Source: Stereum hirsutum FP-91666 SS1 (taxonomy: Eukaryota; Basidiomycota; Agaricomycetes; Russulales; Stereaceae). Taken from it: a stretch of DNA of 64,000 bases. Shown here in pieces: positions 9,128 through 19,193 of this stretch. The stretch lies in the NCBI RefSeq assembly GCF_000264905.1, contig NW_006763136.1:167934-231933 (forward strand). The letters are read 5' to 3'. The notes under the pieces were generated by a model. The model was not told the origin of the DNA. It did no database searches and was given only the letters and a program-made list of their open reading frames with translations. The stretch's first letter is position 1. Every line of letters starts with the position of its first letter. A program made the translations under genes and the position numbers.

Positions 9128-11926
9128 ATGATCATAGGATGGGTGAAATGGCTGTGTCCTTCGTTCTTTCTTCCCTTTGTTCGATGGCTTGCAGACGATT
9201 CAGAGGCCATTGACGGAACGTACGTCCATCTTTCTCATCCCCTCGAGTCCCCGGATAACATGCTCACTTTCGCAAAGACACTTGCAAATTTTCTGGGTTT
9301 TTCAAAGCACCAAACATTTCCCTTGAATACCTTCTCTCACACGGTACGAAAACACCCTGCTCGATGCTGTCCTCGCCTCTTACCTCCTCACATCCAGCAA
9401 GAGATGCCCTCCTCAATCCTCCCATCGCCCAACCTCAACCTCCACGCCCTAATCATCGGTATAAACAAATATGCCGATAAATCCTCAGGCTCTTTCGAAG
9501 ACCTCGAATGTGCCGTCAGCGATGCCAAGTCAATCGTCAATTTCCTCGAAACGTCCCTCCACGTCTCATCCTCCCACATCCTCACCCTCTTCGACTCTGC
9601 CGCTACCCGCTCCAACATCCTCTCCTCCTTCGCTTCGCATCTCCTCAACAACGACGATATCAAGCACGGCGACCCGATCTTGGTATATTTCGCGGGCCAT
9701 GGAACGCACTATCTGATGAGGCCGAGGGAGAGAGAGAAGTACGATACAGATGACGGGAACTACGAAGCTATCTGTCCTCACGACCGCGGCTGCATCGACC
9801 CAGATGGCAAAAAAGTGAGGGACATTCGGGACTCGACACTAGGCAAGATGCTGCTCGACCTCTCGCTCGCAAAGGGGAACAACATCACCGTCATCCTCGA
9901 TTGTTGTCATTCCGGCAGTGGGACGCGCGGGATACATAAAGCGGTCAGGGCGGAGGTACAATCTGAGTCTGAGGCGGAGAACGTGGTGTTGAGACCCAGG
10001 TTCGCGCCTCCGTTGACTGATCCAGACATCCTGGCCGAAATGCTCGCCGAGGAACTTGCTCTCTTAGCCCTTCCGGAACCTGTTGGCCCTGTATCGCGAC
10101 ACATGGCATACCTCCCTGAATTCCGACACCCTTCACTCTCGACCCATATCCTCCTCTCCGCATGCCGTCAGGACGAAGTAGCCTACGAAGGCACGAACAA
10201 TTCCGGGCTCTTCACGGAAGGTCTCCTCAAGGCCTTAGAGACGCATCGTTCCCGCCTCCATACCATCACCTACACCGAATTGTTCGACGATCTTCAGAAT
10301 CATATCATGCCGTTTGGGATGCAGCATCCACAATGTGAGGGCCGGAACGCGAAGGATTGGACTATTTTTAACGGGAGGGCGGTGGGCGTGAATAGGGGCT
10401 TAGTTCCCGTTGTGGCGTTACCTCCCAATGCGAGTGTTGGTTCAGGAGAGGGAGGAGAGGTAGCGGTGAGGATCGAAGCAGGCGAACTACAAGGCATCGC
10501 ACCGGGCACTGAATTCGCTATCTGGCCAGCCAAACTCGATAGAGACGAGCAAGCATCTTCGGCGCTCACTCTCGTCGTCGCCACACGGGTCTATGCGACA
10601 TTCTGCCTTGCTATTCCTCTTCCCTCTGCAACCAACCGCCCCTCCTCCACTAACTCATCCATAGCGGGCAAACGTTCTATCATCTCGGATACGTCCTCGT
10701 CTTTGCTACCTACGTTCGGCTCATGGGCAGGCGTGACGTACTGGTCCAACTCGCAACACCCCATCCGCATCTCTTTCGATCCAAGAACGGACGGATACCA
10801 GCGTCAGAAGGAATTACGAGACAAAGTTCAACGCTTCACAGCCATCCATAACCAAGCCCAGGACGACCGCGAAGATATCAGGAACGGCATCGAAGTTGTC
10901 CTCGACCTCGTCCAATACCCTTCGGCACCCAATCTCGCCGTCCCACTCATCTCCATATCCGACACATCCTTCACAATCAGCCGCCCCATCCCTGACTCTC
11001 GTCCTGACGTGGATGCACATACACGGACGTTGACATGGCCCTGTAAACGTTCGAAAGACGCACTCGACTTCTTGAATCGGGTCTTACGATTCGAGTATCA
11101 CCTCGCTCGGTGTAACCCCGCTCGACCGTTCTCACAACCGAACCCGAACGCTTCCACCAACGTCATCGAAATACAACTCCTCCGTCTCCATCCTATCACC
11201 GGCACCGTCACCTCCAAAAATCATCTTTCCCCCGCCCACGACCTGAGCGGAGAGGGAGAGATAGAGCAAGCGCACGCTCGACTGCCGTACGACGACTCCG
11301 AATACGTCTTTCGCCTGACCAACCATTCCGACGTTGACCTTTACGTCGCGATGTATTATTTCGATCCGGCGATGTACACCGTTTCGGAGATGTACACCCC
11401 GCCTGCGTCTTTCGTCGCCTCGTCGGTGCTTCTTGCGCAAGTACAACAGTCTTTGTCTGCTAGTGCTGGTGACCAAGGTGGAGGAGACGCGGAAGTAGAA
11501 GCAGCCCGTCAAGGTGGTGGCCCCACAGCACCGACACTCCGTTCCGGTCATCCTCTCACAATAGGCGATTCCAACTCCGGCGTCGAGCCGTTCAGCTTCA
11601 CCCTCGACGAGGACGCGGGTGAGACGGAGGATACGGGATACGTTAAGATTTGGGTCGCGGAGTCGATCGAGGGGTTGAGTGATGGGTTTGGTGGGGGGCT
11701 GGGGATGGTGGAGGAGGGGGAGGGGTGGGAGGAGGATGTGGGGTATGGGGCGGCAGGGGATGGGAGAGGGATGGGTGGGTATAGACTGGGCGTGGGCGAT
11801 GGGTGCGCTGAACAGGGATGTAGGGCGAGAAGTCTGGAGCAAGATGAGGGTGGGGTCGAAGTGGATGAGAGGAAGAAGAGGTGGGATTGTATGGTGGTGA
11901 AGGTTACGGTTGTGGCTGATTTGTGA
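9128..11926 (+). CDS. Caspase-like (peptidase C14) domain protein
   Basis: A single-exon cysteine peptidase of the caspase/metacaspase type, of the kind linked to stress response and cell death in fungi. Counting from the ATG at 9128, the domain starts with ALIIGINKY (about 107-115), the catalytic His191 lies in YFAGHGT and the catalytic Cys260 in DCCHSGS, so both active-site residues are intact. The domain ends near residue 400. The following roughly 500 residues match nothing I recognise, and the C terminus is rich in Gly and Glu. Most homologues begin a few residues before ALIIGINKY, so the in-frame ATG at 9404 is a likely alternative start; the first 92 residues may be leader. It is convergent with the F-box gene downstream. 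Substrate specificity cannot be read from sequence. Confidence 0.85.
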   Translation: MIIGWVKWLCPSFFLPFVRWLADDSEAIDGTYVHLSHPLESPDNMLTFAKTLANFLGFSKHQTFPLNTFSHTVRKHPARCCPRLLPPHIQQEMPSSILPSPNLNLHALIIGINKYADKSSGSFEDLECAVSDAKSIVNFLETSLHVSSSHILTLFDSAATRSNILSSFASHLLNNDDIKHGDPILVYFAGHGTHYLMRPREREKYDTDDGNYEAICPHDRGCIDPDGKKVRDIRDSTLGKMLLDLSLAKGNNITVILDCCHSGSGTRGIHKAVRAEVQSESEAENVVLRPRFAPPLTDPDILAEMLAEELALLALPEPVGPVSRHMAYLPEFRHPSLSTHILLSACRQDEVAYEGTNNSGLFTEGLLKALETHRSRLHTITYTELFDDLQNHIMPFGMQHPQCEGRNAKDWTIFNGRAVGVNRGLVPVVALPPNASVGSGEGGEVAVRIEAGELQGIAPGTEFAIWPAKLDRDEQASSALTLVVATRVYATFCLAIPLPSATNRPSSTNSSIAGKRSIISDTSSSLLPTFGSWAGVTYWSNSQHPIRISFDPRTDGYQRQKELRDKVQRFTAIHNQAQDDREDIRNGIEVVLDLVQYPSAPNLAVPLISISDTSFTISRPIPDSRPDVDAHTRTLTWPCKRSKDALDFLNRVLRFEYHLARCNPARPFSQPNPNASTNVIEIQLLRLHPITGTVTSKNHLSPAHDLSGEGEIEQAHARLPYDDSEYVFRLTNHSDVDLYVAMYYFDPAMYTVSEMYTPPASFVASSVLLAQVQQSLSASAGDQGGGDAEVEAARQGGGPTAPTLRSGHPLTIGDSNSGVEPFSFTLDEDAGETEDTGYVKIWVAESIEGLSDGFGGGLGMVEEGEGWEEDVGYGAAGDGRGMGGYRLGVGDGCAEQGCRARSLEQDEGGVEVDERKKRWDCMVVKVTVVADL

Positions 11927-12157
11927 GTTGTAGGATGCTGTGTTTTCCTCTTGGTTCTAGGACATGTCTTTTGTTCGGTCTACAGCTTGCGATATACGAT
12001 GTGCGATCTATGTTTGTTGTACTTCTCCATGAATGCATATCCAAAGTGTACTTTTACACAGTAAATTCGAATCTTACAAATTGGCTGATTCGTCTGTGAG
12101 CTTATATTGGTACCTATTCCATTCGTGTTATCCTCTCGTCCCACACTGGCATCTTCC

Positions 12158-13612
12158 TTAAGCAGAATACTCCACCCTAAATCCTCTCTCACCGTCACCG
12201 AACAACAACTTACACATCGCCTCGATCTCCTTCTTCATCCCTTCCCACTTGACTCTCTCCTTCGCCTCGTTCTCATGCTGCTGTCCCATGGACTGTCCCC
12301 TTGGCCGGCTCGGGCTCATAAACATAAAGAACCTCACCACCTCCAAGCCTCCGATCGAGGAACTCATGGTCGATGCCGCGTTTTTCAACGCCCCTTTCAA
12401 TCTGTACACACTGCCAATTGTTGCCATCTCACATCTCAGGCCTAATCTCTCCACACTCGAGGGGAGAGCAAGGTCGTACGGTACACTCGTCCATGAACCG
12501 AGCTGCAGCACCAATGTATGAAGATTCGGACAATGAGAGTCGAGGGCGGCGAGCACCTGTTGGAGGACTGTCGTGTACTGTTTATCGAAGCCTTCGAGGT
12601 AGATTCTACGAAGGTAGGGACCTTGGATAGATAGGAAATGAATGAGGAAGGTGCAATGCTTTTGTAAATTGGTTTCTGAGGGATAACGTGGGTAATCCGT
12701 TTCGCGCCACACGAGGTGGAGGGTATGAAGTGAAGGGATCGGTTGAGGCTCGAGTTCAAGAGGAAGATGAGCATCGCTCTCGTGAGTCGTAATCGTCATC
12801 TTCAAGAAACTGAGGCTCTGAGGTTGAGATGGACCCCGCCGTAGCAAAACGCTCGGATGGGGGTACGACATCCTCATATCAGAGGAGCTCTCCCGCGTAA
12901 ACCGCGGTTCCTCGGCATACTCGACACTGACTGTCCTCAGGCTTGGACTACCTCTGATGATCTCTCCGAGATCCCCAGCTGAGAGATGGTTGGAGAATGA
13001 ATGGAGGACGAGGAGAGAGGGGCCGATGTGGAATATGATCTCGATCCAGGCGATGGTGTGGTCGGTGCGCTCGCGTTCTGCAGTAATATCCGATATCGTG
13101 ATCGCGGGTGTGGGTGTGGACGGAGACCAGAAATCGTCTGAAGCCAGCGGATGGGAAGATGGTACACTGGAGAAAGGAGTACGATGAGAGGAAGTTATGA
13201 CGAGGCAGCGAGTATAGGAGCCTATTAATTTCGGCGTCTGAGTCGGGACTGCCGCTGCACTGGACGCCGGGGCCGTCGTTCCTTGGGAAACAACGGGATG
13301 ATCAGTCGCTTCGACCAACGCCCAGCGCAAAAGGTCCATTCTCCCTTCTACTACGAACAGCACCTCGTAGAGCAGTGGTATTATGAGTGCGTGCCATCGT
13401 TTACAGACCAGGGATATCGAACGCTTGGTGCCGATGTTGGTGATGAGGTCTGTATACTTCGGGCGAACGCTGGGTATCTTGCCTCCTGGGGTGTCGAAGG
13501 GGTCTGGTGGTGTGATAGTGAGAGAATCAGAAGTGTAGAGGGTGTAGGTGGAGAGGTCGAAGATGCGGGTGAGGACGGCATCGGAAAGGTGGGTAATTGG
13601 GGCGCCCTGCAT
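12158..13612 (-). CDS. F-box-like domain protein
   Basis: Single-exon gene of 484 codons with an ATG at 13612-13610. The N terminus carries an F-box-like pattern: THLSDAVLTRIFDL (about residues 7-20), and after an insertion of about 50 residues, SLVCKRWHALIIPLLYE (about 67-83). Such proteins usually act as substrate receptors of SCF ubiquitin ligases through Skp1. The rest is a leucine-rich, irregular-repeat-like region typical of the large Agaricomycete F-box family, with no named repeat. The 3' end faces the caspase gene about 230 bp away. The target is unknown. Confidence 0.75.
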   Translation of the reverse strand: MQGAPITHLSDAVLTRIFDLSTYTLYTSDSLTITPPDPFDTPGGKIPSVRPKYTDLITNIGTKRSISLVCKRWHALIIPLLYEVLFVVEGRMDLLRWALVEATDHPVVSQGTTAPASSAAAVPTQTPKLIGSYTRCLVITSSHRTPFSSVPSSHPLASDDFWSPSTPTPAITISDITAERERTDHTIAWIEIIFHIGPSLLVLHSFSNHLSAGDLGEIIRGSPSLRTVSVEYAEEPRFTRESSSDMRMSYPHPSVLLRRGPSQPQSLSFLKMTITTHESDAHLPLELEPQPIPSLHTLHLVWRETDYPRYPSETNLQKHCTFLIHFLSIQGPYLRRIYLEGFDKQYTTVLQQVLAALDSHCPNLHTLVLQLGSWTSVPYDLALPSSVERLGLRCEMATIGSVYRLKGALKNAASTMSSSIGGLEVVRFFMFMSPSRPRGQSMGQQHENEAKERVKWEGMKKEIEAMCKLLFGDGERGFRVEYSA

Positions 13613-14021
13613 GATGTTTGTGGATAAGAGGCCGAAAAGATATCAGTGTAGCTGATTATTGAGCGAATTAGTAAATATTACTGCACAACGGAGGATCTTG
13701 AAGTTGATGTGACTGTAGTCAACACGGAATAGGAGATGCTAAGCGCTAACATCTAGATGTAGACTCGGCAGACAAAGTTCACATGATCGGGGAACATTTT
13801 CCTGATCAAGTTCATCATGCCTTGGTCTCACAAGCACACAACGGTGGTCGAACAAATCGGTGTATTTCTATCGCCCAAGTCTTAGTGCTGTAAATTCATC
13901 CTTTCCCGCATTTCTACCATACATCTATCCATTCGTTTTCAAGCCCTAAGTATGGTTCAAACGATCCTGATGACAGTAAATATAAAAAGCTTTCAGATAA
14001 TATAGGTACACTCACATGCTC

Positions 14022-15911
14022 TTATAGCTCAGTGGCTACAGTCCTTATGCGAAACGGTACGAGCTCGCTATCGAAATCAAGCCTCAACACCAGCGGCACC
14101 TCACCCTTCACAGCCATAATCTCCGACTCGGTAAACGGCTCATCCTCGTCACAATTATAAAATGTGAAACTCGATAGTGCGTGGCCATCGACCGATTCAC
14201 GCCTCTTAAGAAGGATATCGACCAGAAGACTGAGACGTCCTGCTTCTGGGTCTATCCAGGGGTACTCCGCAAACTCCATCTCCATAGAGATGAAGGCGAT
14301 TTTATCAAGATTCGGGAGGATTTCACAACGATCGTCTCGGGGACTGGGGTATAACGCCTCGAGGAGTGGCGAGCTGTCGACGACGTCGAGTATTAACGTT
14401 TCGAGGTTAGGAAACTTGTGAAGAAGCCGCCGCCACTCCATGGTCGAATCGTAACATGCGAACCGCGCTAGCTCCGGAAAACGCTGACCGCCCTTCGACA
14501 ACGACAGGTGACGAGTCAACAGTGTGCGAGAAGAAAACATATCATCGAAAAGTGCGTAAATTGAGTGTTCGTCGTGTGTAGCATCTGCAGAAGAATTGAT
14601 CTGCACCTTCATTCGAAGGTGAGCGTCCTCGGCCGCAAACGGATCCCGGGCTATATCAGTGTGTATCTCAAGAGCGGGGACGACACTGACAGTAATCATC
14701 CCCGCAGGGTTTAGTCCGAGGTGAACCGCTTCGAAAATGCCATCGCCTGGGATAATGTCGAAGAACGACCTGAGAAAGTGTTTGTCTTCTTCAGCCAGAT
14801 CCCAGTCTAGATTCATGCACAGATCAATATGTGGTGTTGTTTGCACTGTCTTCCATGGGGGAAAAGCTAGCATCAGACGGAACGCCTCCTCCGTGATGTT
14901 GTCGAGGCACACGGTCTCGAGATGCGGCAGAGAGAGTGAAACCGGTGGAAACTCAATACCGGACGTGTAATCGAATACTGCACCCAGATGGCGCAGCTGT
15001 GGCGACCGCCCGAGGACATAGAAGAGTTGGTAGGGGCAGATGCCTCTCCCAGTTATGTCGATCGATTGCAGGAAAGTGAGGGAGTCAGTTTGATGTGGAA
15101 TGAAATCCGAAAATCGTGATAATCCATCGAAATCGTGATTCAGTTCTGCCTTTACCTTCTCAAGATTTGGTGTGTTGAAAAGGATGGCCATGAGTAGCGT
15201 GTCGTGGATGCCAGTGAATTCGAGTGATGTGGTAGTCGACAGCAGTGTGGATATTGGGGAAATATAAAATGGAGAGTCGATGCAGATGTGTTTTAGGTTG
15301 TGGCTGTCACCTCTGAACACGTAGTCTGGCAGTCTCAGGGCATATTTCGAGTTCACTTCATCTGGCGTTTCTGAGTCTTTATAAACGCAAAGAGTAAAAG
15401 AGCGGAGGGAATCAGCGGCCACGTCAGGGAGTGTGTCGCATAAGATGTCATATATCTCTTTTGTTTCCATCATTGGCTCAAGGACCGTGGCCAGTTGCAG
15501 TTCGCGGGAGCGATACGTCTCGAGAAGGACGCGTCTGAGTGCTGCTTCTGCTTCTGCCTTAGGTCGATCGAATAGGTTTAAGAGCACAGCGTCTAGCGGC
15601 ATCGATTTCGACCGAGATAAAAATTCCTGGATCTGGTTAAGGCCCATATTTGGTCCAATAAATACCCACAGCAGTGGACTTGTGAGGGAGACTTCGCGCC
15701 AAGCGTAACAGACCTGTGATGCAGCAACAAGATTACTACCCATTTCACCTTGTGCCGCATCATCGTCCGACAAGTATATCGGCCAGTCGATGAGATACAA
15801 GAAAATATACGTCAGTATTTCTGGGGCCAGTCGGACTGCAGGGCTATTAACGTAGGCGGAAGCGTGTCTGTTCAAAGGCTGCGGATAATGCCAGACATGG
15901 GTAATGGCCAC
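14022..15911 (-). CDS. F-box domain protein, 5' end uncertain
   Basis: A long open frame of about 629 codons. The F-box is seen as VRLAPEILTYIFLYL, then ASQVCYAWREVSLTSPLLW, close to the Agaricomycete consensus in which SPxLW follows the box. The remainder is leucine-rich with scattered repeat-like segments and probably binds the substrate of an SCF ligase. The frame opens with a GTG directly after CGGTAG, which looks like an intron acceptor, and there is no in-frame ATG ahead of the F-box. A short upstream exon beyond 15911 is therefore likely; I could not place it. The stop at 14022 is firm. It lies on the same strand as the other F-box gene, but the two proteins are clearly different. Confidence 0.7.
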   Translation of the reverse strand: MAITHVWHYPQPLNRHASAYVNSPAVRLAPEILTYIFLYLIDWPIYLSDDDAAQGEMGSNLVAASQVCYAWREVSLTSPLLWVFIGPNMGLNQIQEFLSRSKSMPLDAVLLNLFDRPKAEAEAALRRVLLETYRSRELQLATVLEPMMETKEIYDILCDTLPDVAADSLRSFTLCVYKDSETPDEVNSKYALRLPDYVFRGDSHNLKHICIDSPFYISPISTLLSTTTSLEFTGIHDTLLMAILFNTPNLEKVKAELNHDFDGLSRFSDFIPHQTDSLTFLQSIDITGRGICPYQLFYVLGRSPQLRHLGAVFDYTSGIEFPPVSLSLPHLETVCLDNITEEAFRLMLAFPPWKTVQTTPHIDLCMNLDWDLAEEDKHFLRSFFDIIPGDGIFEAVHLGLNPAGMITVSVVPALEIHTDIARDPFAAEDAHLRMKVQINSSADATHDEHSIYALFDDMFSSRTLLTRHLSLSKGGQRFPELARFACYDSTMEWRRLLHKFPNLETLILDVVDSSPLLEALYPSPRDDRCEILPNLDKIAFISMEMEFAEYPWIDPEAGRLSLLVDILLKRRESVDGHALSSFTFYNCDEDEPFTESEIMAVKGEVPLVLRLDFDSELVPFRIRTVATEL

Positions 15912-16679
15912 CTACCGCTGTGAGTTGTGCAGGCGAGCATCGTCTATCATGGGCGACATAACGTTCTGTTTCAACAACGTTGATGAGAAAAAGAGCGCCC
16001 TAAACTAGCATGAACAGAAAAGAGACACACAAAATTATACATACCTGTTGATGTGTTGTTATGTGAATGTTCCTTTGTCCACTTGTCGTTGATTTAGCTG
16101 GCGCACAATTATCGGCTGGTCTGCTAGAGAATATGTTTGTTACAATGACATAGACGAGAGACGATGCTATCCATTCATTGACGTACGGAAATGATAGAAC
16201 ACTTCTGTGTCTGAAGACACCTTGAGCCGTAGAAGTCAGAGAAAGTCGAACAATCGATCGCGACGCTTTGGTATTTCGGGGATGGCCGACAGGTAAACTC
16301 CGATTGACGCCCCGCCGGTGCCACTCTTGAAGTGGCAAGCGAATGCTCTCAAGCCAAACCGTGACCTTTGTGCTTTGCAGTCAATTGCAACACTGGGTGC
16401 TGCTAGAAGCTTGTTCTTTGTGAGTAAATGGGATATATACACACTGCTCACCACTTATTTCAAGGTCTTCGGGATGCTATCGTCGCCCATCGATGCACTT
16501 TTCTCGCACCCGATGGCTTCCATACCTTGCTATCGTGCTTCACAACTCTCACAGTTACTGGTTCTAGACTATATGGGCTTATTATTGGCATCCTAAACTG
16601 TGTATAACTGCGAAATCTTCCAAATAAGGCTTGAATTTTTGGACCTTTGCTTCTTTTGTGACGATTGCAGCCCGCAGTG
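15912..16679. other. Intergenic region
   Basis: Short overlapping frames on both strands without family signatures. It probably contains the missing 5' exon of the F-box gene and the promoter, or first exon, of the membrane-protein gene starting near 16.7 kb. Confidence 0.4.
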
Positions 16680-18356
16680 ATGATGATTTACGCCACTGTC
16701 TACTTAGGATGGTGAGCGGGGAATCCTGATACCGCCAAACACGCTATCTCCTAACTGTATTCTTGGGGACATTGTCTATAAAGTAGTTGAGGCCATCACA
16801 GTGAGCGTCTTTCCCGTTTCCTATTGGTCCTGTACTCACGCTCATCAGCCATGTCAGATTTCCTGTCGACACAGCGCAGATCGTGGTATATTGATGAGGC
16901 GATCGAATACAAGGACCAATACCACACTTGGTTCAGGTATCTTCGTAGTGACGTTCGGTCTTTTGCGTGCGAATCCTGCTCTTCAACACCAGTGCCAGGC
17001 AGTCTACCCCAATGTTCAAAGACACGAGCGACTCCCCAACCATCAAATGGAACATGGTTCTCATCTCCCTAGCCATGTTCATCTTCGCTACTCTAGACGT
17101 GGCCTTCGGTCTCGTCCACAACCTCGATGCGTTTGTGTATTACAAGGGTAACGGGGGTGCCGTTGCAGAGTTTTCTATCGTTTCGAACTGGGTCAACGTG
17201 ATGAAATCGGCTGACTTTTTGGCGCAAACCTCGATCGGCGACGCAATGCTGGTCCGTAGCTCTTTAATTCCTTGACAGAACAGCGATCTAAGTGATATGA
17301 GCATTAGATCTATCGATGCTGGATTGTATATGGGAAGCGATGGTCTATCATCATTTTCCCTCTCGTACTATGGACTGGTTATGTCGGTGCGTTCATGTCT
17401 GCTGATCATGGACTACCAAACCCCACGCGCAAGGTTTGACCCTTGGGATTTAGTTGGCGCTTGTATCACCTTACGCACCGAATCTACGTTTCAACACAGC
17501 GCCTTGCTAAGCACAAGCGAGCTCATCCCACTAATCACCTCAACGCTTATGCTCACTCTGGCTCTCAATATTATCGTCACATGTAAGCCCTTGTTCCTTC
17601 TACCACGGTCTAGTATGTTCTTGGTCATATCGCTTGACCGGCACATTGTACCTTCTCCGTGATTCTTTTCAGCGGCCATCGTCTACAGAATTTGGAGAGT
17701 CAACCAACACTCCACTGCGTTCGAGACATTGCCATCGTCCTCCAGTTCGACACAACCATCCCGTGCCTTCAACAGCAACGGCACTCGCTTGTCAAGGATC
17801 ATGCGCATCATAATAGAATCCGGCCTTATGTACACGATCTCAGTTGTCGTCAGTGTTATACCGTATCTCGCGGGGAACAACTCATACTACGGTATATCGG
17901 ACTGTGTGAGTGACATATCACTGTACGTCTCTCGTTCTGGCTGCGCTTGCTGAGTTCCCCTCGTCTTTTTTTTTTGGCTGTACGTTGGACGCATATCGCA
18001 ATAGATCGTACAGATAGTGGTAACATACTCTTTCTTTTTGTCTGAACGTCGAGCACTATGTTCTGAACACCACCTTCCTTCGTCTCCTCCAGGGAATCTC
18101 ATTTAACCTCATCATCATTCGCGTCCACAATGGTACTGCGTTCAAATCCACTGCGTACGCACCACAGTCAACGATGGATTTCCACACGACCACCGCCCGA
18201 CTGGAAAGAGGTCTGCACATTACAACTATGACAATGACCACTACCGCGAACGACGGCGAAAGACAAGACGGGACGCCGATAGAGCTACCGATGACTCCTG
18301 CAGGCGTAGAGGACGATCGGAAGAGCTGGAGCATTCTTCGCAGGGGCACCATGTGA
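16680..18356 (+). CDS. Agaricomycete multi-helix (7TM-like) membrane protein
   Basis: Multi-exon hydrophobic protein with the exon order of the widespread, functionally uncharacterised Agaricomycete seven-helix family. Recognisable parts: a helix MVLISLAMFIFATLDVAFG, then FLAQTSIGDAML; after an intron, IYRCWIVYGKRWSIIIFPL; then TAIVYRIWRVNQ-like sequence after a long loop; IMRIIIESGLMYTISVVV; and the final helix GISFNLIIIRVHNGTAF. The cytoplasmic tail ends at the TGA at 18354-18356. The 3' half is well supported. The 5' exons before about 16.97 kb are uncertain; an exon reading HVRFPVDTAQIVV near 16.85 kb is supported because a diverged copy exists near 25.0 kb. The start given is the first plausible ATG only. 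Confidence 0.6.
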
Positions 18357-19193
18357 GCCACTCAACGACGATACGAGGATGGAGCAGTGTTATAGGTCTG
18401 GATTGATGATTCCCGGTGTGCATACGAGATGCTAAGGCCTGCGCTGGTGGTCTTCTCGTTTTCGGTAGGATTAACTTCCTTGTATCATCACCGCCCGCAC
18501 CTGTATGTAATATTGGGTTCTGAGATTTTCGTCGTTCTTTATTTCTGCACGATACAAGACCAGTAAGCTGGATGGCTCATCGATGTGCAACATTTATTTG
18601 AGGGAGAAACAAGGGAGTAAGTGCGCCCCGTGGGTAGGGCCACAATTTCCTCTGGCCGTGCCTAGTTTTTCTGAAGTACAAGGTCCGTTTTACCCATGTC
18701 GCTTTGTCCCGCTTACCAGAAACCAACATTATCGAGAGCATCAGAATGAAAAGGGGAAGAGTGGTTGCCGTAGGCTGTGCCACTGTGGCCAAGGCGAACG
18801 AGATTCGACCTGATTCGACGCGTCACTATTGAAGGTCAGGTGACCGTGTTTGACCGCATATCGTCCGTCGACCGTCGGCTAACCTTTCGTCCTCTTGAAC
18901 GCATACTTATCTTGATCACGCACTTCATTTTTCTACTCTGATGCGGCTGAACGTCCGCTTCACGGAAATCTCACCAGGGCTCACTCCATGATGCTTCTCA
19001 GAAGGGTCTCATCCCACCAGGGATCCTCGCGGTCCTCTTCAACACATGACACCTCCCTTTCCAATAGTAGAATCCAACAATGGTAAAAATACCAACGTAG
19101 GGGTATATAAGCCCTCGCCATCGCGGCCGGCGCGAGCTCGACGCGTCTCGTCACCCCCGCAACGTCCGTGGTATCACAAAGACTGTATCTCGG
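18357..19193. other. Intergenic region upstream of GH92
   Basis: Nothing coding was recognised. It includes the 3' region of the membrane-protein gene and the promoter of the GH92 gene. Confidence 0.5.
19104..19110 (+). promoter_or_regulatory. TATA box of the GH92 gene
   Basis: TATATAA in a GGGG-TATATAA-GCCC context, 84 bp upstream of the GH92 start codon, in a suitable position for a core promoter. Confidence 0.6.

Noticed and set aside
11132..11842. Minus-strand frame of 236 codons within the caspase gene
   Set aside because: Antisense shadow of the caspase C-terminal region, with no domain and no promoter.
14022..14060. tRNA-like string TTATAGCTCAGTGGCT
   Set aside because: It lies in the 3' end of the F-box coding frame; no acceptor stem or T-loop follows.
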